A stretch of DNA of 64,000 bases. It comes from Pelagibius sp050330205 (GTDB taxonomy: Bacteria > Pseudomonadota > Alphaproteobacteria > Kiloniellales > Kiloniellaceae). The DNA lies in contig JBHJOA010000032.1 of the NCBI GenBank assembly GCA_050330205.1, forward strand, positions 140,869 to 204,868, written 5' to 3'. Below, in pieces: positions 1 through 8,634 of the stretch (position 1 is the stretch's first letter; each line of letters begins with the position of its first letter). Under the pieces are notes generated by a model. The model did not search any database, had not been told where the DNA came from, and was given only the letters and a program-made list of their open reading frames with translations. A program made the translations under genes and the position numbers.

Positions 1-1164
1 GCGGCCGTCCGCGCAGTCGATCTCGATAATGGCCTGCCGGGCCGGGCGGGCCGCCGTCAGCTCGGCGCTGGGGATCGCCTCGACCCGCTCGCGCAGGGCC
101 AGGACCTCGGGGTCCCGCATGCGGGCGTGGTCGTGCGAGGAGGCGAAGGTAAGACCGCCGTCCACCAGGGTGAGCGCCAGGAGGTGCTGCAGGCAGACGT
201 CCGGCATGTCGCGATTATTGACGATGGTGAAGCGGTCGTCGGGCATGACGGCGCGCAGGCGGACGATGTCGACAGGCGTCAGGCCGTGCTCGGCGATCAG
301 GGAGGTCAGCGAGTCCAGCGCTGCCTGGATCGGCGAGCCGACGCACCATTTCTTGATCGAGGCACCGAGAATCTCGAAGCGGCTGCCCAGACCATCGGTC
401 AGGGCCTCCGGCCGGCCCTTCTCGGCGAAGGCCGAGATGTAGGAAAAGTCCCCGGTCAGGCTGCCGGGCACGCCGCTCGCCCCGGAAGCGACGAAGAGCG
501 CGGCAAAGGTGCCGTTGCGGGCGCCCATGCCGCCGAAGTCGAAGGCCTTTTCCACATGTTCGGAATCGCGCTGCCAGTAGGCGATGCCGGAGGCCTGCTG
601 GGTGGCGTAGGACAGCAGGTACTCGCACTGCCGGGCCTCGAGCCCCGCCAGCGCGCCGGCCGCGGCGGCCGCCCCGAAGTTCGCCCCCAGGCAATGGGTG
701 CTGTGGGTGCCGCTGCGCGGGCCCGAGAAGCCCAGCGCCATGGTCGCCCGGGCGCCGATGTCGTACCCCAGTGCAACCGCCCTCAGGAGCGCGGAACCAC
801 TGCGCCCGCGCGCCTCGGCAACCGCGAGAGCGGCCGGCACCACCGCACAGCCCGGATGGAAACGGCCGCCCAGGTGCGAATCGTCGGTCTCGTCAGCGTG
901 AGCCGCCATGGCGTTGGCGAAAGCCGCATTGATCGCCGTCGCGACCACCGTCGTACCAGGAAGGCAGGCCTCCGCGCGGCCGCCCTCACCAGCAACGAAG
1001 GCGGAGGCCAGCTGGCCGGCCTTGAGCCGCGACCCACTGACAATGGCCGCCAGGCTGTCCAGCAGGTGCAGTCGTGCCCGCAACTGCACCTCCGGCGGCA
1101 ATGGAGTCTCCACCGCCGCCGCGATATGGGCGGCCACCTTCGCCGTGACGGCATCCTCGCTCAT
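1..1164 (-). CDS. MmgE/PrpD family protein (3' end outside window)
   Basis: The minus frame is open from an ATG at 1164 to the left edge, so 388 codons are seen and the C-terminus is missing. The translation has the all-helical MmgE/PrpD N-terminal domain: a start like MSEDAVTAKVAAHIAAAVE, the LLDSLAAIVSG segment near residue 30, and NAAFANAMAAHADETDD near residue 80-95, the usual position of the active-site region. Family members include 2-methylcitrate dehydratase, cis-aconitate decarboxylase and iminodisuccinate epimerase, so the substrate cannot be named. It is transcribed away from the TctCBA transporter genes and a second, distinct MmgE/PrpD gene (4406-5911), which suggests a shared di- or tricarboxylate pathway. 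Confidence 0.85.
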   Translation of the reverse strand, partial: MSEDAVTAKVAAHIAAAVETPLPPEVQLRARLHLLDSLAAIVSGSRLKAGQLASAFVAGEGGRAEACLPGTTVVATAINAAFANAMAAHADETDDSHLGGRFHPGCAVVPAALAVAEARGRSGSALLRAVALGYDIGARATMALGFSGPRSGTHSTHCLGANFGAAAAAGALAGLEARQCEYLLSYATQQASGIAYWQRDSEHVEKAFDFGGMGARNGTFAALFVASGASGVPGSLTGDFSYISAFAEKGRPEALTDGLGSRFEILGASIKKWCVGSPIQAALDSLTSLIAEHGLTPVDIVRLRAVMPDDRFTIVNNRDMPDVCLQHLLALTLVDGGLTFASSHDHARMRDPEVLALRERVEAIPSAELTAARPARQAIIEIDCADGR

Positions 1165-1238
1165 TCGGACCCTCCGTTTTTCCCCGCCCGTCGCACCGGG
1201 GACCTCCAAAACCGTAGCCGCGGTTTATTCTGGTAAAC

Positions 1239-1253
1239 TGTCGGCAATTGACA
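1239..1253. promoter_or_regulatory. Short dyad in the divergent promoter region
   Basis: The 189-bp gap between the divergent MmgE/PrpD gene and tctC is locally AT-rich and contains TGTC-N7-GACA as a short inverted repeat. It overlaps a TTGACA hexamer at 1248-1253, but no convincing -10 follows at normal spacing. It could be a regulator site for one or both directions; no regulator gene lies beside it. The evidence is weak. Confidence 0.25.
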
Positions 1254-1353
1254 ATTATACCCGAACTTGGGACAAATGGGGCAACGAAGCTGTCGAGGAT
1301 CTACTTCCCGCCGCCGTGGGAAGGGCAGGCCTGCGACCGAACAACGGGAGGAA

Positions 1354-2322
1354 ATGATGAAGTCCGGATTGCGGTACATTGCTGCTTCTGTCGCCGTCAC
1401 CGCACTGCTCGGCAGCGCGGGCCAGGCCACAGCCCAGAGCTACCCGGTCGACACCGTCACCCTGGTCACCCATTCGGCCGCCGGCGGGGGCACCGACGTC
1501 TTTCTGCGCGAGATGACCAGGTATCTCGGCAAGCACATGGGCACCAATTTCGTGGTGGAGAACGTGCGGGGCGGCAGCGGCGCCAAGGCCATGGCCAGGC
1601 TGGCGACCGGTCCAGCCGACGGCTCGCTCTTCTACGGCACCACGCCGACCTACATCAACACGTCGCTGCTGAGTGCGCCGGACTATACCTACAAGGATCT
1701 TTCGGCGGTCACCAACGTGTTCCTGGACCCGCAGATCGTCTATGTGCGCGCCAACAGTCCCTTCCAGAGCCTGGCCGAAGTCGTCGAGAAAGCTAAGGCC
1801 GAACCGAACTCGGTGAAGTTCGGCGTCACCACGCCCGGCTCGCTCGACCGGCAGGTCATGGAGAAGTTCAAGCAGATCACCGACGTGCAGGCACCGGTCA
1901 TCACTCACGACGGCGGCGGCGAACTGTTGATCAGCGTGCTGAACGGCACCGTCGACCTCGGCATCGGCGAGATACAGGAACTCTCGGCCCAGCTCGAAGC
2001 CAATGAGGTGCGGATCATCACGGCCTATACGAAAGAGCGCCTGGAACAGTACCCCGACGTGCCGACCGCTCTGGAGCAGGGCATCGACCTGGTGGTCGAC
2101 AAGTTCCGCGGCATTGCCGGCCCCAAGGACTTGCCCGACGAAATCTACGCCAAGTGGGCGGAAGGCATTCAGTCGGTCCTGCAGGATCCGGAATTCCAGG
2201 CTTGGTACAAGGCGCAGAGCCTGGTGCCTCACTTCCTGCCGCACGATGAGTACACCTCATTTATCAATGACTTCGCCGAAGAACAGCAGGCCTTCTTCAA
2301 AGAATACGGCATAACTGATTGA
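1354..2322 (+). CDS. tctC: Tripartite tricarboxylate transporter substrate-binding protein (TctC/Bug family)
   Basis: This 322-residue periplasmic solute receptor belongs to the TTT (TctABC) family, which imports carboxylates using an ion gradient. The N-terminus is a Sec signal peptide with a likely cleavage after ATA near residue 25, followed by the Bug-type start YPVDTVTLVTHSAAGGGTD. The family's PGS and AHDGGGE-like ligand-loop segments are present (TTPGSLD, THDGGGE). The start was chosen at the ATG of 1354, or the in-frame ATG three bases on, because GGGAGG lies immediately upstream. tctB and tctA follow on the same strand. The ligand is unknown; the flanking MmgE/PrpD enzymes argue for a citrate-like or substituted dicarboxylate. 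Confidence 0.92.
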   Translation: MMKSGLRYIAASVAVTALLGSAGQATAQSYPVDTVTLVTHSAAGGGTDVFLREMTRYLGKHMGTNFVVENVRGGSGAKAMARLATGPADGSLFYGTTPTYINTSLLSAPDYTYKDLSAVTNVFLDPQIVYVRANSPFQSLAEVVEKAKAEPNSVKFGVTTPGSLDRQVMEKFKQITDVQAPVITHDGGGELLISVLNGTVDLGIGEIQELSAQLEANEVRIITAYTKERLEQYPDVPTALEQGIDLVVDKFRGIAGPKDLPDEIYAKWAEGIQSVLQDPEFQAWYKAQSLVPHFLPHDEYTSFINDFAEEQQAFFKEYGITD

Positions 2323-2354
2323 GGTGAGAGCGGCAGGCGAGGGCAGACATCGCA

Positions 2355-2873
2355 ATGACTAAGGACGCCTGGATCGGCGCTGTCTTCCTCGCCTTCGCCG
2401 TCGTCTATTGGATCGCGGCCGACGGCATCCGCATCAGCCCGCTCGACGGGCCGGTTGGAGCCGCGGGGCTGCCGAAGTCTCTGGCGTACACGCTCGGCGG
2501 TCTTGCGATCCTGCTCATTGTCCGCAGCTTTCTGTTGAAGCGCTTCGCCGCCACGCCGGCGGCGAAGCCGGCGGCCGAGGCGGATGACGAAGGCGGCGAG
2601 ACTAAATCGCCGATGCATCGTCACCTGCGCGCCCTTGGCATGCTGGCGCTCGGTGTCGGCTACCTGCTGATCGTCCCCTACCTCGGCTACACGCTCTCCA
2701 TCACCGGGCTGGCGCTGGCCGTCTCGCTCTACATCGGCGCCCGATTTGGCGCCAAGACTCTGGCCGTCGCCGGAATCGGGGGCGTCTTTTTCTATCTGCT
2801 CTTCGTTCAGTTCCTCAAGATACCGCTGCCGCCCGGGGTCTGGCCCTCTCTCCTCCAGTCCCTGCAGGGCTGA
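2355..2873 (+). CDS. tctB: Tripartite tricarboxylate transporter small membrane subunit (TctB)
   Basis: The 172-residue protein has four predicted membrane segments: AVFLAFAVVYWIAAD near the start, a second around residues 40-60, then two in the C-terminal half around LGVGYLLIVPYLGY and GIGGVFFYLLFVQF. A charged loop rich in Ala, Glu and Asp sits in the middle. Length and topology are typical of TctB, the poorly conserved small subunit that pairs with TctA. It lies between tctC and tctA on the same strand. Confidence 0.88.
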   Translation: MTKDAWIGAVFLAFAVVYWIAADGIRISPLDGPVGAAGLPKSLAYTLGGLAILLIVRSFLLKRFAATPAAKPAAEADDEGGETKSPMHRHLRALGMLALGVGYLLIVPYLGYTLSITGLALAVSLYIGARFGAKTLAVAGIGGVFFYLLFVQFLKIPLPPGVWPSLLQSLQG

Positions 2874-2882
2874 GGCGGCAAA

Positions 2883-2891
2883 GGGGGGGGG
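2883..2891 (+). promoter_or_regulatory. Nine-G ribosome binding tract before tctA
   Basis: A run of nine G residues ends nine bases before the tctA ATG at 2901 and is the only Shine-Dalgarno-like sequence there. A homopolymer of this length is prone to slippage. Length change would alter the strength or spacing of tctA initiation but not its reading frame, because the tract is outside the coding sequence. Confidence 0.5.
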
Positions 2892-2900
2892 TCAAAGTCG

Positions 2901-4409
2901 ATGGAAGGTATCGGTTACGCCTGGCAGGCGCTCACCACAACCCCAGCGGTTTTCGCGGCCATGGGCGGTGTCGTCTGGGGGATTCTCGGCGGTGCACTGC
3001 CGGGCATCTCGCCCTCCATCGCCATGGCTTTGCTGCTGCCCTTCACCTACACCATGGACCCCATTCCGGCCATCGTGCTGCTCGCCGCGACCTACGTCGG
3101 CGCTGAATACGGTGGCTCGATCCCGGCGATCCTGATCCGCACGCCGGGCACCAACGCCGCCGCCGCGACCGCCATCGACGGCTACGAGATGCAGAAGCAG
3201 GGCCGCGGCGGCGAGGCCCTCGGCATCTCGCTCGCATCCGGTGTCATCGGCGGCCTCATCGGCCTGTTCTTCCTGGTGATGCTGACAAAGCCGCTGGCGC
3301 AGGTCGCGCTGCTGTTCACGCCGCCGGCCTATTTCGCCCTCGGCATCCTGGGCCTTAGCGTGATTGCCTCCCTTTCCAGCGGCTCCCTCATCAAGGGCCT
3401 TATGGCGGCGGTCATTGGCCTGATGGTCGCCACCGTGGGCACCGACCCGATCTCCGGGGTCGGCCGCTTCACTTACGGCGCGCCGGAGTTGCTCGGCGGC
3501 ATCCCCTTCATCCTGGTGATGGTCGGCGTCTTCGCCGTCAGTGAACTGCTCGAGCAGGCCGGCAAGCCGGAGTGGAAGAAACCCAACCGGGTCCAGACCC
3601 GCATCAAGCTGCCCAGCTTCCAAATGCTGAAGAGACTGCGCAAACCGCAGCTCATTGGCAGCGGCATCGGGCTGTTCGAAGGCTGCATGCCCGGCGCGGG
3701 GGGCTCGATCGCTGCCTTCATGTCGTACAACGAAGCCCGCCGCTGGTCGAAGAACCCGGAAGAGTTCGGCAAAGGTTCGCCTGAGGCCATCGCGGCGCCC
3801 GAATGCGCTAACAACACCGTCGCCGGCACCGCCCTGGTGCCGATGCTGAGTTTCGGCATCCCCGGTTCCAACTCGACGGCAATCCTGCTCGGCGGCCTGC
3901 TGATTCACGGCCTGCAGCCTGGCCCGCTGCTGTTCGAGAAGCATCCCGATTTCATCTACGGCCTGTTCGGTGGGCTTCTCGTCGCCAATACCTCACTGTT
4001 CGTCATCGGCATCCTGGTGCTGACACCGGCGATCTGGCTGGTCAACCGGCCGAAGCCCTACCTGCTGGCGGCGATCTACGCGCTGATCTTCTCCGGCATC
4101 TACTCGATCGATCACAGCCTTTTCGATCTCTATCTTGTGCTCTTCGCCGGTGTCGTCGGCTACGTCATGCGCCTCTTCGGCTTCCCCTTCCTTCCCTTGG
4201 TGCTGGGTCTCGTGCTGGGCTACCTCATCGAGGCGAACTACCGGCGTTCGCTGCTGCTGTCCAACGGCGACCATGTTGTCTTCATCCAGGACCCCGTCGC
4301 GCTGGGATTGCTGATCGCCGCCCTGCTCTTCGTCGTCGGCTCGGCTTGGCGAGACATACACTCGGCCCGGCGCAAAGCCAGGGAAGCCAACGGCGGGGCC
4401 AAAGCGTGA
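2901..4409 (+). CDS. tctA: Tripartite tricarboxylate transporter large permease (TctA)
   Basis: The 502-residue polytopic membrane protein is the full family length. It shows both conserved TctA signatures: GGALPGISPSIAMALLLPFTY near residue 30 and the repeat-related segment FGIPGSNSTAILLGGLLIHG near residue 315. GSIPAILIRTPGTNAAAATA near residue 75 is the family's PGT motif. It forms the transport channel with TctB and takes substrate from TctC. Its stop codon overlaps the GTG start of the next gene by 4 nt, so the dehydratase is translationally coupled to the transporter. Confidence 0.95.
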   Translation: MEGIGYAWQALTTTPAVFAAMGGVVWGILGGALPGISPSIAMALLLPFTYTMDPIPAIVLLAATYVGAEYGGSIPAILIRTPGTNAAAATAIDGYEMQKQGRGGEALGISLASGVIGGLIGLFFLVMLTKPLAQVALLFTPPAYFALGILGLSVIASLSSGSLIKGLMAAVIGLMVATVGTDPISGVGRFTYGAPELLGGIPFILVMVGVFAVSELLEQAGKPEWKKPNRVQTRIKLPSFQMLKRLRKPQLIGSGIGLFEGCMPGAGGSIAAFMSYNEARRWSKNPEEFGKGSPEAIAAPECANNTVAGTALVPMLSFGIPGSNSTAILLGGLLIHGLQPGPLLFEKHPDFIYGLFGGLLVANTSLFVIGILVLTPAIWLVNRPKPYLLAAIYALIFSGIYSIDHSLFDLYLVLFAGVVGYVMRLFGFPFLPLVLGLVLGYLIEANYRRSLLLSNGDHVVFIQDPVALGLLIAALLFVVGSAWRDIHSARRKAREANGGAKA

Positions 4410-5911
4410 AGCTGCATGAGGTCCGCGTTCAGCGGCCCGGAGAGCGCCTCCCCAGCACCGACCAACTCGCCTGGAAGATTGCCGCCACGGCAGCCGACCC
4501 GGCCCCGCCGGATCCCGCGGCCTCGGAGATGGCGGCCAACCGCATCGTCGACGATGTCGCGGTCGCGCTCGCCGCGATCAATCGGCCGCCCGTCGTGGCA
4601 GCCAGGGGCCAGGCCCTGGCGCATCCCCGCAGTGCCGGCGCCACCCTGCTCGGCCTGCCGCCCGGCGAGCGCTTCGACTGCTCCTGGGCGGCCTACGCCA
4701 ATGCCACGGCGATCCGCGAGCTCGATTTCAACGACAGCTTCTTCGCCGAGGACTCCAGCCATCCCGGCGACACCATCGGCCCGCTGATCGCCGTCGCTCA
4801 GCAGAAAGGTCTCTCCGGCCCGGACCTGCTGCGCGGCATCGTCACCGCCTACGAAGTTCAGGTCGACTTGGTGAAGGGCATCGCCCTCAACCAGTATCGC
4901 ATCGACCATGTGGCGCACCTCGGGCCGGCCGTCGCCGCCGGCATCGGCGCCATGCTGCGGCTCGATCCCGGGACGCTCTATCAAGCCGTCAACCTGGCGG
5001 CGCATCTTTCGGTTTCCACGCGTCAGATCCGCAAGGGCACGATCTCCTCCTACAAGGCGAACGCACCCGGCCACATCGGCCAGGTGGCCATCGCCGCCGT
5101 GGACCGCGCCCTGCGCGGCGAAACCAGTCCGGCACCGATCTACGAGGGCGACTACGGTATCCTCGCTATCCTGCTGGGCGGCCCGGACTCCCTCTGCCGG
5201 GTTCCCCTGCCGGAAGCCGGCGAGCCGAAGCGGGCCATCCTGGAGACCTATCCCAAGCAGCATTCCGCCGGCTACCACGGCCAGGCGCTGATCGATCTCG
5301 CCTTTCGCCTGCGCGACAGGATTGCGGACGTCGAGGCGATCCGGGAGGTCGTCATCCATACCAAGCGGCTGACCCATGTCGTCATGGGATCCGGCGCCGA
5401 CGACCCCGAAAAGTGGGATCCTAAAGCCAGCCGCGAGACCCTCGACCACAGCATCATGTACATCTTCACGGTCGCCCTGCAGGACGGCTGCTGGGACCAC
5501 GAGGCGAGCTACGCGCCGGAACGCGCGGCGCGTGAGGATACCGTGCGGTTGTGGCGAAAGGTTCGTACTGTCGAGGACGCGGAATGGAGCCGCCGCTTCA
5601 GCGATCCGGCGCCCCTCGACAAGGATCACGGCGCCCGCGTCGTCGTCACCTTCGCGGACGGCAGCGCCCTGGAAGAAGAGATCGCCGTGGCGGACGCTCA
5701 CCCGCGGGGTGCTCGCCCCTTCGTCCGCGACGACTACGTCGCCAAATTCCACCGACTGACCCGCGACCTCGTCGAGCCCGCCGAAGCCGAACGCTTCCTC
5801 GACGCCGCCGCTTCCCTGCCGACCGGGAAGACGCGAGACCTCTCGGCCATCACCGTCAGCCTGCCCAGGGAAAGACTCGCGCAATCGCCGCGAAACGGCC
5901 TGTTCGACTGA
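4406..5911 (+). CDS. MmgE/PrpD family dehydratase (2-methylcitrate dehydratase-like)
   Basis: The start is the GTG at 4406, which overlaps the tctA stop (GTGA) and gives 501 residues starting VKLHEVRVQRPG; an upstream in-frame start would lie deep inside tctA. The protein has the PrpD helical domain (FDCSWAAYANATAIRELDFN near 95; DDSFF-like loop) and the C-terminal mixed domain with the KASRETLDHSIMYIFTVALQ segment near 355, a hallmark of PrpD-type 2-methylcitrate dehydratases. It is closer to true PrpD than the divergent copy at 1-1164. prpB and prpC are not in the window, so a dehydration, epimerisation or decarboxylation of the transported acid is equally possible. Confidence 0.9.
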   Translation: MKLHEVRVQRPGERLPSTDQLAWKIAATAADPAPPDPAASEMAANRIVDDVAVALAAINRPPVVAARGQALAHPRSAGATLLGLPPGERFDCSWAAYANATAIRELDFNDSFFAEDSSHPGDTIGPLIAVAQQKGLSGPDLLRGIVTAYEVQVDLVKGIALNQYRIDHVAHLGPAVAAGIGAMLRLDPGTLYQAVNLAAHLSVSTRQIRKGTISSYKANAPGHIGQVAIAAVDRALRGETSPAPIYEGDYGILAILLGGPDSLCRVPLPEAGEPKRAILETYPKQHSAGYHGQALIDLAFRLRDRIADVEAIREVVIHTKRLTHVVMGSGADDPEKWDPKASRETLDHSIMYIFTVALQDGCWDHEASYAPERAAREDTVRLWRKVRTVEDAEWSRRFSDPAPLDKDHGARVVVTFADGSALEEEIAVADAHPRGARPFVRDDYVAKFHRLTRDLVEPAEAERFLDAAASLPTGKTRDLSAITVSLPRERLAQSPRNGLFD

Positions 5912-6136
5912 CACCCCACCGGGTCCAAGCGCTTGGTTTCGCCCGCCAATCCTGCTGCTGGCGCTCTCAAGAAGGGCCGCCTTCGGCTACCGTCGGGCTG
6001 CTTTCGGGAATCGCCGTGGAGATGTCGACTTAACCATTCCTTCACCGCTTGGCAGCATCTAATGCCCGGAATATCTGCCGGATCTGGCGGCGATCGGCCG
6101 CCGACGGAATCAGGAAAAGGGGCAGCGGCGCGGCGC

Positions 6137-7426
6137 ATGGCGGTTTCCACTTCGCACGGAATTCCCGGCGCGGCCCTTCAGGCTGACGTCGACAATCGTC
6201 GAACGGCCGGTGGCGATGCCGACGGCCGCAGGTCGGAAGACCTGCGCGCCGAATGCCATGCCTTGCGCAAGCAACTCGACGCGGCCGGCGACGGCGCCAT
6301 CTTCGCCGAGGCGCTGGAGGCCGTCTCTGAGGCGATCGTGATCTACGATGCCGACGGGCGGCTCGTCACCTGCAATCGCAACTTCAGAGAACTCTACGGC
6401 TACAGCGAAAAGGAAGCCCGGCCGGGCGTCCATTTCGCCGAGTTGGGACGGATCGACGTCGCGCGGGGCCAGGTGATCGTTGGCGACGAGTACGGCGGCG
6501 GCGATGCCTATCTGCAACGCAAGGCCGAATACCGAACCAAGCTGGAAGGCTCCTTCATCGTCCGCCTCAAAGATGGCCGCTGGCTGAAGACCACCGATCG
6601 GCGGATGAGCGGCGGCGGCTTCGTCAGCGTCCAGGTCGACATCACGGAGATCAAGCACAAGGAGGAGGTCTTCCGCAAGGCCATGGAGCAGGCCGAGGCC
6701 GCGGCGCGGAGCAAGTCCGAGTTCCTGGCCAACATCAGTCACGACCTGAGAACGCCGCTCAATGCGATCCTCGGCTTCTCGGAGATGATTCTCGGTGAAG
6801 TCAGCGGCCCCTTTGGAAACGAGACTTACCGGGGGTATCTGGAAAACATCCACAAGGGCGGCGAACTGCTGCTGTCCATCGTGAACGACATCCTGGATAC
6901 CGCGAAGCTCGACAGCGGCAAGTATCACCTGAGGTCGGAACGCTTCGATCCCGTCGAGCTGACGAGAGAAGTGCTGGCGACCTTCACCCCGATCTCACTG
7001 GACAAGAATCTGCGGATCGGCATCACAGCCCCGCCCGACGGCATGCCGACAATCATGACCGACCGGCGCGCGCTGATTCAGATCATGAACAATCTTGTCT
7101 CCAACGCCTGCAAGCACACCAACAGCGGTGGTTCCATAGACCTGCGGTGGCGCCTGTCGGATGACAAGAACCTGGAATTCTCGGTGATCGACAACGGCGT
7201 CGGCATGGCGGCGGAGCTCGTCGCCAAGATCGGCGAGCCCTTCCTCGCTGACGGCAGCGCCACGGCACTGCGCGGCGAACGGGGAACCGGGCTCGGCTTC
7301 TACATCTGCATGAAGCTTGTCGACCTTCTGGGCGGAACCTTATCGGTGGACAGCACGCCCGGCGAGGGCACCGCCGTCACGGTGCACTGGCCGCTGTGGA
7401 GCCTGGACCCCGAATTCCGGCCTTAG
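6137..7426 (+). CDS. PAS-domain sensor histidine kinase (orphan)
   Basis: The 429-residue protein, from the ATG at 6137, has no membrane segment and looks cytoplasmic. A PAS_7-type domain (residues about 60-175, AIVIYDADGRLVTCNRNFRE) precedes a HisKA H-box with SHDLRTPLNAILGFSEMI near residue 205. An HATPase domain follows, with N-box NLVSNACKHT, G1 DNGVGMA and G2 GERGTGLGFYI. The last segment keeps the SVDSTPGEGTAVTVHWP ending. An earlier in-frame ATG at 6062 would add 25 residues; neither start has a strong ribosome binding site. No response-regulator gene is adjacent, so its partner is elsewhere. Confidence 0.88.
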   Translation: MAVSTSHGIPGAALQADVDNRRTAGGDADGRRSEDLRAECHALRKQLDAAGDGAIFAEALEAVSEAIVIYDADGRLVTCNRNFRELYGYSEKEARPGVHFAELGRIDVARGQVIVGDEYGGGDAYLQRKAEYRTKLEGSFIVRLKDGRWLKTTDRRMSGGGFVSVQVDITEIKHKEEVFRKAMEQAEAAARSKSEFLANISHDLRTPLNAILGFSEMILGEVSGPFGNETYRGYLENIHKGGELLLSIVNDILDTAKLDSGKYHLRSERFDPVELTREVLATFTPISLDKNLRIGITAPPDGMPTIMTDRRALIQIMNNLVSNACKHTNSGGSIDLRWRLSDDKNLEFSVIDNGVGMAAELVAKIGEPFLADGSATALRGERGTGLGFYICMKLVDLLGGTLSVDSTPGEGTAVTVHWPLWSLDPEFRP

Positions 7427-7458
7427 GCCCGCGTCGCTTTAAAGGGCAAGGTCTGCCG

Positions 7459-8136
7459 TCATTCGTCTCCCGGAATGCCGTAGGAAGGTGCGGCCATCGG
7501 GTCCAGCGCACGGGTCACGTAGTCGTCGGCCTGGGGGCGATAGACGGCCCAGGCCTGGGCAAGGGCCGCGACCGGGCAATCCCCGTCGCGCCAGTCGACG
7601 CGCAGTTCGGCATAGGGCCAGCTCTCGCGGTCGACGACGAGGAGGCCGGCCGAGTGAACGGGCCCGGCTTCGCCTCCGGCTGCGACCCCGGACTGTAGCG
7701 CGGCGATCAGCCGGTCGCCGAGCGTGCCTTCCGCTGCTTCGAAGGACGCGACCATGGCGGCGGGCACACGGTCATTCGCGAGCAGGTTGCCGCCCGCAAT
7801 GCAGTTGCGGCCCGCAGCCGATGTCCAGATGCCCAGGGCCTTGGCGCCGGAGTGGATGGCGGTGTTTCCCGCGCCGTCGATGGCCAGGAGCTGGCGATAG
7901 TCGGGAAAGCGGTCGGCATCGCGCGCCGCCTCCACGGCCACGGCAGCACTCGCTCCTCCGGCGAGACGATCGAGCATCAGCGGTCCCAGCGCCGGATTGG
8001 TGACATTCTGCGTCGAGACCGCGCCGACGCCTGCGCGGGCATGCGCGCAGCGCGCGGCGACGGCCGGCGAGGACGACGAGATGGCGACGCCGAACTGGCC
8101 CGAGACCGCACAGCGGGCAACGATGGAAAAGGTCAT
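7459..8136 (-). CDS. DUF1028 family protein (Ntn-hydrolase-like)
   Basis: The 225-residue protein begins MTFSIVARC, the DUF1028 start in which Thr2 would become N-terminal after Met removal, as in Ntn-hydrolases. Other family segments are AGVGAVSTQNVTNP near 35, YRQLLAIDGAGNTA near 80 and GNLLANDRVPAAM near 115. The function of the family is not established, though it is often seen near RidA and amide-hydrolysing enzymes, as here. It is the last gene of the nine-gene run that begins with potA, 45 bp after ridA. A role in hydrolysing an amide or imine-derived product is inference. Confidence 0.85.
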   Translation of the reverse strand: MTFSIVARCAVSGQFGVAISSSSPAVAARCAHARAGVGAVSTQNVTNPALGPLMLDRLAGGASAAVAVEAARDADRFPDYRQLLAIDGAGNTAIHSGAKALGIWTSAAGRNCIAGGNLLANDRVPAAMVASFEAAEGTLGDRLIAALQSGVAAGGEAGPVHSAGLLVVDRESWPYAELRVDWRDGDCPVAALAQAWAVYRPQADDYVTRALDPMAAPSYGIPGDE

Positions 8137-8181
8137 GGCACCTCCTGGTGGCTCGGCGGCACCGGAGTCCCGCCGATGCGG

Positions 8182-8595
8182 CTAGTCGGGGATCATTGCC
8201 GTCGCATCGATCTCGACCAGCCATTCGGGCCGTGCGAGACAGGTGACGACGACGCCCGTCGAAACGGGATGCACGCCCTTGATGTACTCGCCCATCGTCC
8301 TGTAGACGGCTTCGCGATGGCGCACGTCGGTCAGGTAGACGACGACCTTGCACAGATGCTCCATCCTGCCGCCGGCCTCTTCGATCAATTGGCGGATGTT
8401 CTGCATTACCTTGTGAGTCTGTTCGACCGGGTCGTGGCTGTCGACGTTCTTCGCCGTGTCCAGGTCCTGCGGGCATTGACCGCGCAGGAAGATCATCGCA
8501 CCTCGCGCCACCACCGCCTGGCAAAGGTCGTTATCGAGCTGCTGCTCCGGGTAGGTATCGCGGGTGTTGAACTTTCGGATGCGGGTATGTGCCAT
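8182..8595 (-). CDS. RidA family (YjgF/YER057c) protein
   Basis: The 137-residue protein has the RidA trimeric-barrel pattern: MIFLRGQCPQDLD near 35, QTHKVMQNIRQLIEEAGGRM near 60, the KVVVYLTDVRHREA segment near 85 and the C-terminal LVEIDATAMI strand. RidA proteins hydrolyse reactive enamine/imine intermediates to ketones and ammonia. It lies downstream of two flavoproteins expected to make imines or oxidised amines, so detoxifying or deaminating such products is a sensible role. Subfamily substrate is unknown. Confidence 0.88.
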   Translation of the reverse strand: MAHTRIRKFNTRDTYPEQQLDNDLCQAVVARGAMIFLRGQCPQDLDTAKNVDSHDPVEQTHKVMQNIRQLIEEAGGRMEHLCKVVVYLTDVRHREAVYRTMGEYIKGVHPVSTGVVVTCLARPEWLVEIDATAMIPD

Positions 8596-8634
8596 CGTGT
8601 CCTCGCGTTCGGTGCGTTCGAAATCTCGTATTCG

